Below, piece after piece: positions 31,992-40,747 of a DNA stretch of 64,000 nucleotides. The position numbers and the translations under genes were made by a program. Positions within the stretch are counted from its first letter, which is position 1. Each line of letters begins with the position of its first letter. The stretch comes from Subtercola endophyticus (lineage in GTDB: Bacteria; Actinomycetota; Actinomycetes; Actinomycetales; Microbacteriaceae): assembly GCF_021044565.1 (NCBI RefSeq), contig NZ_CP087997.1:434001-498000 (forward strand), written 5' to 3'. Under the pieces are notes generated by a model. It saw only the letters and a list, made by a program, of their open reading frames with translations, searched no databases and had not been told where the DNA came from.

Positions 31992-32083
31992 CGCCCAGCC
32001 GCGCGTCACGCCGCGCGTCACGTCGCGCCTCGGGCGCACCAGCCCGCTCGGCCCGTTCACCGCGGGCTCGCTAAGGTGGCGGT

Positions 32084-33136
32084 ATGGTTTCGAACCGACG
32101 CTGGACCACCGAGGCGATTCGTGAGCTGACCGCCGATAGCACGCGCAGCGCCGACACGCATCTGCTGCGGTTCGCGTTGCCCCGCGCCTGGGGTGTCGAC
32201 CTGTACTTCAAAGACGAGTCCTCGCATCCGACCGGTTCGCTGAAGCACCGGCTGGCGAAGTCGCTGTTCATCTACGGCCTCGTCGGGGGTCGCATCCACG
32301 AACACACGACCGTTGTGGAGGCCTCCAGTGGGTCGACGGCCGTCTCGGAGGCGTATTTCGCCCAGCTGCTGGGTGTTCCGTTCATCGCCGTGATGGCCAC
32401 GTCGACGAGCCGGCGCAAGATCGAGCTCATCGAGGCGTATGGCGGCCGGTGTGTGCTGGTGGCGACGGCGGGCGAGGTCTACGCCGAAGCCGAACGGCTC
32501 GCTCGCGAGTGCGACGGCTACTACCTCGACCAGTTCACGAACGCGGCCGTCGCGACCGATTGGCGCGGTAACAACAACATCGCCCGATCGATCTTCGACC
32601 AGATGGCGGGGGAGCGGCATCCGGAGCCCACCTGGATCGTGGCCGGCGCGGGCACCGGTGGCACCTCGGCGACGATCGCCCGATACGCCCGGTATGCCGG
32701 AACCAGCACCCGCATCGCAGTGGGCGACCCCGAGGGCTCGGCCTTCGAGGAGGCCTGGCGCACCGGCCGACGTGACGTCACCGCGCGCGGCTCGCGCATC
32801 GAGGGAATCGGTCGCCCGCGAGTGGAGGCATCGTTTCTGCCTGACGTGATCGATCTCGTCACGACGGTTGCCGACGCCGCGTCGATCGCAGGTATGCACG
32901 TGGTCGCCGAGAAACTCGGGCGCGCGCCCGGCCCTTCCACCGGCACGAATCTGGTGCTCGCGCTCGATCTGGCGCGCACGATGGCGGCGAAGGGCGAGGC
33001 CGGAAGCATCGTCACGCTGCTCTGCGACGGCGGCGACCGGTACTCCGACACGTACTACGACGACGGCTGGGTGGCCGCGCAGGGCTTCGACATCGAGCCG
33101 CACCTCGCCGAACTGCGGGAGCGCCTCGACGCGTGA
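32084..33136 (+). CDS. PLP-dependent cysteine synthase-like enzyme (Cds1/L-cysteine desulfhydrase type)
   Basis: 350 residues. The PLP Lys lies in [18 protein letters not shown] (~residue 53). Substrate-loop [11 protein letters not shown] and the phosphate-binding Gly-rich [15 protein letters not shown] are typical of fold-type II cysteine-synthase-family enzymes. The closest described group is Cds1, the mycobacterial L-cysteine desulfhydrase, which releases H2S, pyruvate and ammonia and takes part in redox defence. The C-terminus [17 protein letters not shown] is also typical of that group. It stands alone; cysteine or cystathionine synthesis cannot be excluded. Confidence 0.9.
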   Translation: MVSNRRWTTEAIRELTADSTRSADTHLLRFALPRAWGVDLYFKDESSHPTGSLKHRLAKSLFIYGLVGGRIHEHTTVVEASSGSTAVSEAYFAQLLGVPFIAVMATSTSRRKIELIEAYGGRCVLVATAGEVYAEAERLARECDGYYLDQFTNAAVATDWRGNNNIARSIFDQMAGERHPEPTWIVAGAGTGGTSATIARYARYAGTSTRIAVGDPEGSAFEEAWRTGRRDVTARGSRIEGIGRPRVEASFLPDVIDLVTTVADAASIAGMHVVAEKLGRAPGPSTGTNLVLALDLARTMAAKGEAGSIVTLLCDGGDRYSDTYYDDGWVAAQGFDIEPHLAELRERLDA

Positions 33137-33202
33137 GGTTTGGGCCTGAAGTTTGGGTCCGTGGCGTGAGGCTCGAGCGGCGAGCGGATGCCCGGCCGGC
33201 GC

Positions 33203-33844
33203 TCAGGTGACGGCGGCGTTCGCGTGCAGGCCCTCGACGATCGTCGCGTTTGCGGGGTCGGCTGCACCGACGATGGCGACCAGCGTGTTCGAGAGAAAAG
33301 CGACGATCTCGTCGTCGGGCATCTCGGTCTTGAGCGCACCGTCGACGAGGGTCTGCTCGGCAAAAGCGACCCACGAGCGAAGGGCGACTCGCAGCAGGTT
33401 CGAGTCGGGCATGCCGAGTTCGCTGAAGAGCACGAACACACGCTCGGCCTGCGCGGCACGGGCTTGTTCGATGACCTCGCGAACTTCGGCGTCACCGCTG
33501 GCCGTGCCGCGCACCAGCGAGTAGAACGTGCTCTCGTGCTCGCGAGCGAACCGAACGGTGCGCGCCAGGGTCGAGCGCAGGCGCTCGCCGGGAGGCACAT
33601 CGGGCGACGGCTCCGTGGCGTGCAGCATGCTGTCGCGGGCGGCCCGCACGATCTCGCGGTGAAAGCCCTGTTTCGAGCCGAAGTGGTAGAAGAACAAGCC
33701 CTTCGAGACTCCGGCCTGCTTCGAGATGCCTTCGATCGACACAGCCTCGAGCGAGCGGTCGGCGAGTGCGGCCACTCCGAGCGCCACGAGCTGGGCTCGA
33801 CGCTCGTCGGGCGTGAGGCGCGTTCGTCGCAGCTCTTGGGCCAT
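33203..33844 (-). CDS. TetR-family transcriptional regulator
   Basis: 213 residues from the ATG at 33844 (MAQELRRTRLTPDERRAQ); a GTG two codons earlier is possible. The HTH is clear: LVALGVAALADRSLEAVSI, then SKQAGVSKGLFFYHFGSKQG. The C-terminal domain contains RTVRFAREHESTFYSLV and RSWVAFAEQTLVDG, found in actinobacterial TetR proteins of this type. It is divergent from the DUF6230/DUF6114 operon, and the gap holds an inverted repeat pair, so it probably represses that operon. The effector is unknown. Confidence 0.92.
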   Translation of the reverse strand: MAQELRRTRLTPDERRAQLVALGVAALADRSLEAVSIEGISKQAGVSKGLFFYHFGSKQGFHREIVRAARDSMLHATEPSPDVPPGERLRSTLARTVRFAREHESTFYSLVRGTASGDAEVREVIEQARAAQAERVFVLFSELGMPDSNLLRVALRSWVAFAEQTLVDGALKTEMPDDEIVAFLSNTLVAIVGAADPANATIVEGLHANAAVT

Positions 33845-33909
33845 CTCCACAGTTTATGGGCGGGCGTTCGCAGATTTCTGCACGAATGCCTCCAAACGAT
33901 CATCCCCTC

Positions 33910-33975
33910 GTTACTGACTCGTGAACAGTAGTTATTGACCGGGGCACAGTTAGCTATTGACAAGCGGTCAGTAAC
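33910..33975. promoter_or_regulatory. Operator region between TetR and the DUF6230 operon
   Basis: GTTACTGAC (33910-33918) and GTCAGTAAC (33967-33975) are perfect inverse copies 48 bp apart. Between them TTATTGACC and CTATTGAC-AAGCG-GTCAGT add nested half-sites, the last forming a TGAC/GTCA dyad. This fits two TetR dimer sites around the operon promoter. Confidence 0.65.
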
Positions 33976-34027
33976 TGCCCTAGCGTCGCTGCTGTTGCAC
34001 CCACTTCATTCGTATCAAGGAGGATCC

Positions 34028-34621
34028 ATGAAGTTCAGTTCAGTCACGGGCTCACGCGCCGGCCGAGTCGCTCTGGCCGCCGTTCCGGTCACGATCGCCG
34101 CCACCCTGCTGATGGGAAGCGTCGCGAACGGCGCCGTTCCCGTCTCGTTCGCGGTGTCGGGCAGCCAGTTCCAGATCGGCGCATCGCAGCTCGACGGCAC
34201 CGCGTTCTCGCAGTATTCGGGTGTGGCGATGGACGGCACGGGTGTGCCGCATCCGGTCGCCATCGCCAACATCGGCTCTGCGACGCTCGCGAACCTGTGC
34301 CAGTCGGTCGTCACCGACACCCCGCTGGGCAAGGTGGGGTTGCTCATCAACGCCGGCGGCGGCGACACTCCCGCAACGGCGAGCAACCTGCAGCTGGGCA
34401 TGACCGACCTCAAGGGTGACGCGACGTTCAACAACATCCGCATCGGTGTCGACGCGTCGAAGGTGAACACGACGGCGAAGGGCAGCGGCGGAGACTTCGC
34501 CCAAGACGCCGATTCGCTCACCATCAAGAACCTGCAGCAGACCGCGTGGAGCACGCAGGCCTCGGTGTTCAACCTGAACGGGCTGCACATGCAGATCACC
34601 AACGGAACGACGTGCTTCTGA
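34028..34621 (+). CDS. DUF6230 family secreted protein
   Basis: 197 residues from the ATG at 34028, preceded by AAGGAGG at good spacing. A signal peptide is evident: basic SRAGRVALAAVPVTIAATLL, then the VANGA cleavage region near residue 35. The mature part is Gly/Ala/Thr-rich with repeating beta-strand character (LQLGMTDLKGDATFNNIRIG, DSLTIKNLQQTAW) and two Cys (LANLCQS and the last residues TTCF), which could form a disulphide. The family is found in actinobacteria, often followed by DUF6114 as here (1-nt overlap). A surface or envelope role is likely. Confidence 0.85.
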   Translation: MKFSSVTGSRAGRVALAAVPVTIAATLLMGSVANGAVPVSFAVSGSQFQIGASQLDGTAFSQYSGVAMDGTGVPHPVAIANIGSATLANLCQSVVTDTPLGKVGLLINAGGGDTPATASNLQLGMTDLKGDATFNNIRIGVDASKVNTTAKGSGGDFAQDADSLTIKNLQQTAWSTQASVFNLNGLHMQITNGTTCF

Positions 34622-35295
34622 TGAGCGGATTCGTGGGATGGTACCGGCGGCGCCCCTTCGTGGGCGGATGCCTGTCGATTCTGGCCGGAGTGGAAATGTT
34701 CCTGTCGAGCCAGCTCGACCTCGGCAACATGCACATTCAGGTGGGAATCGAGGGGTTGCAGGCGACCATTCTGCCGATTCTGCTCGTGCTGCTCGGTCTG
34801 CTGAGCATTCTGATGCCGGCACAGCGCATCTTCTACGGTGTTCTGATTCTCGTGATCGCCGTGTATTCGCTGGTCGGGGTCAATCTCGGCGGCTTCTTCA
34901 TCGGCATGCTGCTGGGCATGGTCGGGGGAGTGATGGTGGTGTCGTGGATGCCGCGCCGCGGCCGTGGCCCGCGCGCTCGGCACGCTGGTGACGCGGTGGC
35001 GGGTGCGGAGTTGGCGGCCGGCGCGGAGCTGGTTGGCACGGAGCTGGCTGGTGTAGCGCGGGTCGATGCGGAGCTGGTCGGCGCCACGACTGCCGGCACC
35101 GAGACTGCCGCAGAGTCGGCCGGCGCGGAGTCGGCCGGCGCGGAGAGTGCCGGCGCAGAGAGTGCCGGCGCAGAGACTGCTGGCGTAGAGACTGCTGGCG
35201 CCGAGCTGGTCGGCGTCACGACTGCCGGCGCAGAGTCAGCCGTCGATGCGGTGCACCACGAATCGGCCGGCGTCGGAGTCGCTGCAACAGTATGA
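34621..35295 (+). CDS. DUF6114 family membrane protein with Ala/Glu repeat tail
   Basis: 224 residues, ATG overlapping the preceding stop. Membrane helices lie at about 10-30 (FVGGCLSILAGVEMFLSS), 47-65 (ATILPILLVLLGLLSIL), 70-85 and 88-108 (GGFFIGMLLGMVGGVMVVSW). From residue ~120 a tail of more than 100 residues is built from repeats of the AESAG/AETAG kind (ESAGAESAGAESAGAE). DUF6114 proteins follow DUF6230 proteins in actinobacteria and probably form an envelope complex. The tail is an obvious low-complexity expansion and may lie on either side of the membrane. Confidence 0.82.
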   Translation: MSGFVGWYRRRPFVGGCLSILAGVEMFLSSQLDLGNMHIQVGIEGLQATILPILLVLLGLLSILMPAQRIFYGVLILVIAVYSLVGVNLGGFFIGMLLGMVGGVMVVSWMPRRGRGPRARHAGDAVAGAELAAGAELVGTELAGVARVDAELVGATTAGTETAAESAGAESAGAESAGAESAGAETAGVETAGAELVGVTTAGAESAVDAVHHESAGVGVAATV

Positions 35296-36149
35296 CGGTC
35301 GCCCAGCAGCTCATGCGAGTCACGGTGGTGTTGGCAGTGGCGGTCGGTGTGGCCTCGTCGATCGGGGCCGCACCGATGCCGGCCAGCAGTTCGGTCGCCG
35401 TCCCAGCGACGGGCACTGCGGCGCGGCAGGGAATCTGTCTTCTGGGTTTCATCGACTGCGCGGCGGCGCCTGCGACAAGTGTGCCATCGTCGTCGGCTGT
35501 TCCCGGAGATCCGGCCACGTCGATGCCGACGCCAGTTCCTGTAGCGGTGCCCGTGCCAAGTGGCGTTTCGGGCGGGGATCCCGCGGGCATCCCGACGCCG
35601 GTGCCGGCGATACCGGGCGTGCCTGCGGTGCCTACTGTCGCACCGACGGGGGCGGCGGCGCCGTCTTCGCCGTCGCCCGGGGCCCCCGCGAAGTCCACCG
35701 GGCCACTAGCCGAAGTGCTGGCCCCGGCCGACCCGAACGCCATGCCGCTCACCGACAAACCCGCGACGATGGGCGCGGATACACTGTCGATTTCGGGTCT
35801 ACAGAGCATCGGCGTGGTGACGGTGACGTTGCCGAACGGCGACACCGCTCGGCACATCCGGCTCGAGGCCGACCACATCTCGATCGACGGATTCTCGCTC
35901 GACACGAGAGACACTGACGGCCACGGCGTGCTCACGACGGCGTCGAACATGACCGCCGATGGAACCGTTGTGGTGTATCTCGACTCCATCGCGGGTCTGC
36001 TGGCGAGCGGAGCATCGGCTTTGTTCGACGTTCTGCACACGCTGCCGACGGCGGCCGATCTGGCGGGACTGACGGCGCTGAAGCTCGACCTTTACGGGCT
36101 TTCGGGCAATACCCTGACGCTGACCGGCTCGCACGAGGCACTCTCGTAG
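35292..36149 (+). CDS. Secreted hypothetical protein, third gene of the DUF6230 operon
   Basis: 285 residues, ATGA overlap with the DUF6114 gene. A signal peptide is visible (MRVTVVLAVAVGVASSIGAA). A Pro/Val/Ala-rich linker follows (~50-140; VPVAVPVP, PGVPAVPTVAPT), containing two Cys (GICLLGFIDC). The folded C-terminal region (~150-285) has beta-rich text such as DTLSISGLQSIGVVTVTLPN and LRLEADHISIDGF-like strands, recalling the DUF6230 product. It is probably exported and works with the two genes before it at the cell surface. No family is recognised. Confidence 0.75.
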   Translation: MTVAQQLMRVTVVLAVAVGVASSIGAAPMPASSSVAVPATGTAARQGICLLGFIDCAAAPATSVPSSSAVPGDPATSMPTPVPVAVPVPSGVSGGDPAGIPTPVPAIPGVPAVPTVAPTGAAAPSSPSPGAPAKSTGPLAEVLAPADPNAMPLTDKPATMGADTLSISGLQSIGVVTVTLPNGDTARHIRLEADHISIDGFSLDTRDTDGHGVLTTASNMTADGTVVVYLDSIAGLLASGASALFDVLHTLPTAADLAGLTALKLDLYGLSGNTLTLTGSHEALS

Positions 36150-36187
36150 TTGCGTGCGCGCCGCACATCGCTCGCCGCCGCCGGGGA

Positions 36188-36383
36188 GCCGCTCCGCCGG
36201 CAGTCGGCCCGTGGGTGCCGCTCCGCCGGCAGCTGGCGCGGGGGAGTCGTCCGGCGGAGTCGGTCCCGCAGCGGTCGGCCGGAGGGCGTCGCTACGGTCG
36301 GAGCTGACGGCGTATGTCCGCGTAGGGGGCGCCATGTGCGCTCAGCTCCGACCGAAGCACCTCCCCATCGCGCCGCCACGTGC
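36188..36383. repeat. Family C repeat copy 2 with preceding direct repeats
   Basis: GCCGCTCCGCCGGCAG occurs twice (36188-36203 and 36217-36232). Then 36280-36383 repeats the family C element of 14419-14520, including the inverted arms CGGTCGGAGCTGA and TCAGCTCCGACCG. It occupies the gap between the convergent DUF6230 operon and the MDR oxidoreductase. Confidence 0.85.
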
Positions 36384-36387
36384 CTGG

Positions 36388-37629
36388 CTAGAGCGTCACG
36401 ACGAGCTTTCGGGCTGAGACACCGCGGCGCAGTGCATCCAGAGCGGGTTGCACCGACGCCAGTCCCGAGCCGACGACCTCGGCCGCCGGCGCCGCGACGT
36501 ACCGGCCGTCGGCGAGTGCCGCCGGCAGAAACTGCTGCCAGAGCATCGGGCCGACCTCGTTGTTCATGAGCGTGCTGCCCCAGACGAATTTCGCCCGGAT
36601 GCCGTGCCTGCGGCAGCGCAACTCCAGGGCCACGTTGCTCGCCACGAGCGCGGCGCCCACGCGGGCGAGAGCGATGCTCGGCCCGCGGCGCCGGGGGAGC
36701 CCGTCGAGCGAGACCGACGGGGTGGCGAGACTGACGCGTTTTGCGCCAGTGGCGATGGCGATCGTCACTGCGTGCTCGGCCGATCCGGTGCCCACCGCGA
36801 AGATACCGGCGACCGTCGCGCCATCGATCGCCGCGATGAGGTCGCGCACGACCGTGGGGCTCGCGTAGTCGAAGACCGCGGCGGCACCCAACCGCCGCAG
36901 GGCGTCGTGGTTGTGCGGCGACGCCGTTGTGACCACGTCGTAGCCGGCTGCGGCCGCGAGCTGAATGGCGTTGCTGCCGACGCTCGTCGACCCGCCCCAG
37001 ACGACGACGGTCTGGCCGGTCGCGGCCGCGCCACTCGTCGTCGACAGGGTCGCGCTCGCCCCGGTCGCGGCTGCCGATCCGGTCGTGTTCGCGCCAGTCA
37101 GGGGCGCCGACGCGGTCGCGGCCGCCGGTCCGGTTGAGCTACCGTGCCCGGCCGACCCAGCGACCGGATGCCGCAGCCCCAGCTGATCCTGCTGAAACAG
37201 CGCCGACGCCGCGGTCGAGACCGCCAGCGGCAGCACAACGGCCTCTTCGAAGGGCATCGAGTCGGGCAACGGAGCCGTGAGCGACTCGCGAACGACGGTG
37301 TGGAGCTGAAACCCGCCCTCCGCCGCGTGGTCGCGGCCCTTCTCCATGCCGACGGCGTAGGCGAGCACCCGGTCGCCCACGCCGAATCGAGTGACTCCGG
37401 GGCCGAGTTCGACCACCTCGCCTGCAACGTCTTCGCCCAGGATGCTCGGGTACGGCATCCAGCGGTACATGAGGTCACCGGTCGACTGCTTGATCGCGTC
37501 GAGCGGATTCACCGCGATGGCGCGGTTGCGAACGACGATCTCCCCGGCGCCGGGTGTCGGGTACGGCGCCGTTCGCACGACGAGATCGGCGTGCCGGGCA
37601 TCCAGCCAGGCGGCGATGTTGGTGGGCAT
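36388..37629 (-). CDS. MDR-family oxidoreductase (ToxD/quinone reductase-like) with low-complexity insertion
   Basis: 413 residues, about 50 more than usual. The GroES-like domain includes AIAVNPLDAIKQ and SILGEDVAGEVVELGPGV; zinc ligands are absent. The NADPH loop is VVVWGGSTSVGSNAIQLA. Between the two, residues ~158-205 are a Ser/Thr/Ala/Gly-rich insertion (TGPAAATASAPLTGANTTGS) that breaks the normal domain join. It resembles fungal ToxD-type and trans-enoyl reductase-like enzymes. It lies 10 bp downstream of the saccharopine-dehydrogenase-like gene, in one operon opposite a TetR gene. Confidence 0.9.
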   Translation of the reverse strand: MPTNIAAWLDARHADLVVRTAPYPTPGAGEIVVRNRAIAVNPLDAIKQSTGDLMYRWMPYPSILGEDVAGEVVELGPGVTRFGVGDRVLAYAVGMEKGRDHAAEGGFQLHTVVRESLTAPLPDSMPFEEAVVLPLAVSTAASALFQQDQLGLRHPVAGSAGHGSSTGPAAATASAPLTGANTTGSAAATGASATLSTTSGAAATGQTVVVWGGSTSVGSNAIQLAAAAGYDVVTTASPHNHDALRRLGAAAVFDYASPTVVRDLIAAIDGATVAGIFAVGTGSAEHAVTIAIATGAKRVSLATPSVSLDGLPRRRGPSIALARVGAALVASNVALELRCRRHGIRAKFVWGSTLMNNEVGPMLWQQFLPAALADGRYVAAPAAEVVGSGLASVQPALDALRRGVSARKLVVTL

Positions 37630-37639
37630 GACCGTTCTC

Positions 37640-38773
37640 CTAGCGCGCTGACGCGGTCGACGGTGCGGATTCGGTGACGAGGTACTCGCCGCCGAGCGAT
37701 TCGGCGAGCTCGGTGCCGAACAGAGCGCCGGGGGTGTGGGCTCCGGGGCGACCTTCGCCGCGCGCCAGCCGCAGCGCGACCTCCGTCATCACATCGGCCG
37801 TGAAGACGCCGCCGTCGCCGACTCGCAGCCACACCTCGCGTGACTCACCCGAGTTCCATTCGGCGACGGCGTGCCCCCACGACGACCGGCGGGCCATCGG
37901 GCCGGCGTGCAGTTTCACCCGAGCGATGCGAGCGCTGACGAACGAGTGCATTCCGGGCATCCGGATGACCGCCGAGAGCACGGGCAGCACCAGCCGCCGC
38001 AGCACCGCGCCCGTCGGCGCCGCGGTCGAGGCAGCGATCACCGTGTCGGCATCGGTGGCCCGCCAGGCCGATAGCAACTCGCCGCTGGCTCCGCCGCCGG
38101 TGTTCAGCTCGTCGCCGTCGGGTGTCACGAGGCGAAGCGGATGCTCGCCGGTGCGCGATCGAACGAGACGACCTTCGCGCACCTCACGCCCGCCGAACTC
38201 GAGCACCTCGACGATGCTGCCGGCCAGTGCCGCGCCGACGCGGCCGTCGTTGAGGGCGAGTGAGGCCAGGGCATCCACTCGCACCCGTGTGGGGCGGGGG
38301 CGATCGGCGCGGGCCCGCAGCGCGGCGGACTCGGTGCCCAGCACGCCGAACCCGGCTCCCGTCACCAAGACTTGGCTGTTGAGCTGAGCCTGGCGGTCGA
38401 GGCGCAGAATGTCGTCGACGGCCGAGAACTCGTTGGCGATGTCGAGGTAGTGCGTGCCGGGCGGGCAGGCGCGGGCGACCCGGAGGCTGGTGTCGGCGAA
38501 GGGCCCGACGGTGTTGACCACGACTCGGGGCGCCGCGCCACCGTGAGCGTTCAGAGGTTGCGGCGAGGCCGGCTCGGCGGCGAGTGCGGCCAGGTTGTCG
38601 TCGAGGGTGCCGACGAGCATCCGGTGCCCGCCGCCGAGCTGCGCATTGAGCGTTTCGAGGCGAGCCTTGGATCGGCCGGCGAGAACCAGCGATGCGCCAG
38701 CGGCGTGCAAACGGCGGGCGACGTCGCCGCCGGTGCGGCCGGTGGCCCCGAGAATCCAGATGTCAGTGCTCAT
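37640..38773 (-). CDS. Saccharopine dehydrogenase-like NAD(P)-binding protein
   Basis: 377 residues from the ATG at 38773 (MSTDIWILGATGRTGG). The Rossmann loop GATGRTGGDVARRL is followed by VVVNTVGPFADTSLRVARAC, the signature of the saccharopine dehydrogenase/trans-acting enoyl reductase family, which includes polyketide-lipid reductases. A second conserved block is VTGAGFGVLGTES. The enzyme probably reduces an enoyl or imine group with NADPH. It is the first gene of the operon with the MDR oxidoreductase and is divergent from a TetR gene, across two TGTCAT-type dyads. Confidence 0.88.
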   Translation of the reverse strand: MSTDIWILGATGRTGGDVARRLHAAGASLVLAGRSKARLETLNAQLGGGHRMLVGTLDDNLAALAAEPASPQPLNAHGGAAPRVVVNTVGPFADTSLRVARACPPGTHYLDIANEFSAVDDILRLDRQAQLNSQVLVTGAGFGVLGTESAALRARADRPRPTRVRVDALASLALNDGRVGAALAGSIVEVLEFGGREVREGRLVRSRTGEHPLRLVTPDGDELNTGGGASGELLSAWRATDADTVIAASTAAPTGAVLRRLVLPVLSAVIRMPGMHSFVSARIARVKLHAGPMARRSSWGHAVAEWNSGESREVWLRVGDGGVFTADVMTEVALRLARGEGRPGAHTPGALFGTELAESLGGEYLVTESAPSTASAR

Positions 38774-38843
38774 GTAAAGGCCTTTGTTCGGTGGTTGGGA
38801 AGGGAGTCGGGTACGGGCTTGGGCAGGTGATCGGTGGCGAGTG

Positions 38844-38892
38844 ATGACATGCCGTGTCATGACCATAACACTGACGACACGCAATGTCATCA
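38844..38892. promoter_or_regulatory. Two TetR-type operator dyads
   Basis: ATGACA-TGCCG-TGTCAT (38844-38860) is a perfect dyad; TGACGACA-CGCAA-TGTCATCA (about 38872-38892) is a second, less perfect one. They lie between the divergent saccharopine-dehydrogenase-like and TetR genes; the second ends 27 bp before the TetR start. Confidence 0.7.
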
Positions 38893-38918
38893 CCGGGTTT
38901 CGGCGCTACACTCGGGGC

Positions 38919-39542
38919 ATGAGCAGATGGCAGCCCGACGCGCGTGAGCGGTTGGAGAAGGCCGCGCTCGAGCTGTTCACCGAGCAGGGATTCGGTGAGA
39001 CGACTGTTCCGCAGATCACGGCTCGGGCCGGGCTCACGACGCGCACGTTCTTTCGCCACTTCGCTGACAAACGCGAGGTGCTTTTTGCCAACGACGTCGA
39101 CGTTCCGGCACTGGCGAGCCGGATGATCGCCGAAGCGCCGCCGTCACTCACCCCGCTGCAGATCGTCGAGGGCGGCCTCGAGGTCGTCGCGGCCGCCCAG
39201 TTCGCCGAGGGGGTCGAGTACTTCGAGAGGCGCAAGGCGGTGATCGAATCCGACCCCGGCCTTCGCGAGCGGGAGCTGCGCAAGATGTCGGCCCTGGCCG
39301 ACGCGCTGCGGGCGGGCTTCATCGCCCGGGGGGTCGACGAGCTGACCGCGACGCTGTCGGCGCAGGTCACGACGATGGTGTTCGGCACCGCGATCGGGCG
39401 CTGGCTGCAGACTCGGGGGTCGCAGCCGTTGCCCGACCTGCTGCACGACACGCTGAACCAGCTTCGGGCGCTGCTGGGCGGCGGGCTCGCCGCGGCTCCG
39501 GGTGGCTCGGTCGATGAGGCCGCGGTGCAACACATCCCTTGA
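38919..39542 (+). CDS. TetR-family transcriptional regulator
   Basis: 207 residues from the ATG at 38919 (MSRWQPDARERLEKAA). The HTH ALELFTEQGFGETTVPQI then ARAGLTTRTFFRHFADKREV is typical of actinobacterial TetR proteins whose helix 3 ends TFFRHF. The ligand domain includes EYFERRKAVIESDPGLRERE. It is divergent from the two-gene oxidoreductase operon and probably represses it through the TGTCAT dyads. The effector is unknown. Confidence 0.93.
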   Translation: MSRWQPDARERLEKAALELFTEQGFGETTVPQITARAGLTTRTFFRHFADKREVLFANDVDVPALASRMIAEAPPSLTPLQIVEGGLEVVAAAQFAEGVEYFERRKAVIESDPGLRERELRKMSALADALRAGFIARGVDELTATLSAQVTTMVFGTAIGRWLQTRGSQPLPDLLHDTLNQLRALLGGGLAAAPGGSVDEAAVQHIP

Positions 39543-39606
39543 CCGTCGCAGACCCAACGCGACCGAGTACCGGGGCCTCACTCTGCAGGCGTGAGCGCCC
39601 AGGTAA

Positions 39607-39717
39607 CGCAGATGCACCTTCGCGGCTTCACGAGGGTGCTTCTGCGCAACCCTGGCCGATCATCCGTTGGTTGGAGGAGGCGGGGAGGCAAGCAGGCAAG
39701 CAGGCAAGCAAGCGGGC
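39607..39717. repeat. Hairpin and GGCAAGCA tandem repeats in a convergent gap
   Basis: 39607-39646 folds into an imperfect hairpin (CGCAGA-T-GCACC ... GGGTGC-T-TCTGCG), a possible terminator for the TetR gene. At 39688-39717 the 8-bp unit GGCAAGCA repeats about four times. The hairpin is long but lacks a T-tract. Confidence 0.65.
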
Positions 39718-39740
39718 GGGCGAAACCTCCGACGCGCGAC

Positions 39741-40100
39741 CTACGAGGCCGGGCCGAGCAGAATGGCGAACATTGCGGCGGCACCGCCGACGATGAAGAA
39801 GAGGGTGCCCAGCTGCATGGTGCGGGTCTTGTTGCGGTCGGCGACGGGCACATTCACCTCGAGAATGGGGCAGCCCGACCACCCGAAGAGAGCGATGCTG
39901 AGTGCCACTAGCGCAGAGCCGATCCACCAGATGATGGCGAGTCCGGTCGGCAGGGTGTCGGGGCGCCAGCCCGTCGACAGCAGAAATCCCATGACGACGG
40001 CCACCGAGCCGACCGATACGCCGAACCAGGCTGCGCCGATCCACATGATTCGCTGAACGTTCTTCTCGGGGGTCATCAGATCGTGCAGGGGAGTCGACAT
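39741..40100 (-). CDS. Hypothetical membrane protein
   Basis: 119 residues from the ATG at 40100 (MSTPLHDLMTPEKNVQRI); an ATG five codons earlier is possible. Three hydrophobic helices: ~18-45 (IMWIGAAWFGVSVGSVAVVMGF), ~54-80 (AIIWWIGSALVALSIALF) and ~96-118 (LGTLFFIVGGAAAMFAILLG). The loop GCPILEVNVPVADRNKTR is polar. No family is recognised. It stands between the TetR gene (convergent) and the orphan receiver gene. Confidence 0.75.
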   Translation of the reverse strand: MSTPLHDLMTPEKNVQRIMWIGAAWFGVSVGSVAVVMGFLLSTGWRPDTLPTGLAIIWWIGSALVALSIALFGWSGCPILEVNVPVADRNKTRTMQLGTLFFIVGGAAAMFAILLGPAS

Positions 40101-40186
40101 CGGGGCTTCTTTCATCGGTGGGCTTCAGTTTATAACCGCTGTCGCGACGGCTCATTCCCCCAGATTTCACCGCCCACCACGGCCTG

Positions 40187-40669
40187 TCAGCGCCGCGCAG
40201 ACCCGGCGTACTCGATGCCCTGAACCAGGGCCGTGAGACGGTCGGCGACTTCTTCGAGGCTGAACGGCTTCGTCATGTAGTCGTCGCCTCCGGCCATGTA
40301 GGCGTCGACGCGGTCGGCCGTCGAGTCGAGCGCCGTGAGAAAGAGCACCGGCGTCTGGTCACCGGATGCCCGCAAAGCACTAACGACACGAACACCGTTG
40401 AGGTCGGGCAGCATGACGTCGAGCACGATCGCATCGGGGTTGAACTCCCGCGCTTGTTCGAGCGCGGATGCACCGTCGGCGACCTCGCACACGTTCCACC
40501 CCTCGAGGCGCAACGCTCGCCCGAGCAGGTCGCGCAAGGGTTCGCCGTCTTCGACCACGAGGATTCTGATCGGTTCGGGCGGCGTCGCTGCCGGAGCCGG
40601 GGCCGCCGCCGCAGCCGGGGCCGCTGCCGTAGCCGAGGCCGACGTTGAGCGTGTGGTTGTCGTTGTCAT
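40187..40669 (-). CDS. Stand-alone response regulator receiver protein
   Basis: 160 residues. After a Thr/Ala/Pro-rich leader of about 32 residues, the receiver domain is complete: acidic pair E40-D41 (VVEDGEP), phospho-acceptor D84 (AIVLDVMLPDLNG), switch Thr (LFLTALD) and K134 (YMTKPF). This is the OmpR-type receiver pattern, but no DNA-binding domain follows; the protein ends 26 residues after the Lys. No histidine kinase is nearby. It may act by protein contact or as a phosphate sink. The leader is a low-complexity expansion. Confidence 0.92.
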   Translation of the reverse strand: MTTTTTRSTSASATAAAPAAAAAPAPAATPPEPIRILVVEDGEPLRDLLGRALRLEGWNVCEVADGASALEQAREFNPDAIVLDVMLPDLNGVRVVSALRASGDQTPVLFLTALDSTADRVDAYMAGGDDYMTKPFSLEEVADRLTALVQGIEYAGSARR

Positions 40670-40747
40670 GCGTCAAGGCTGCGCCACTGCCCTGTGCGCC
40701 GCCGTTCATCCGGCAATGAACCTGCCATGAGCCAACGACGACGGCTC

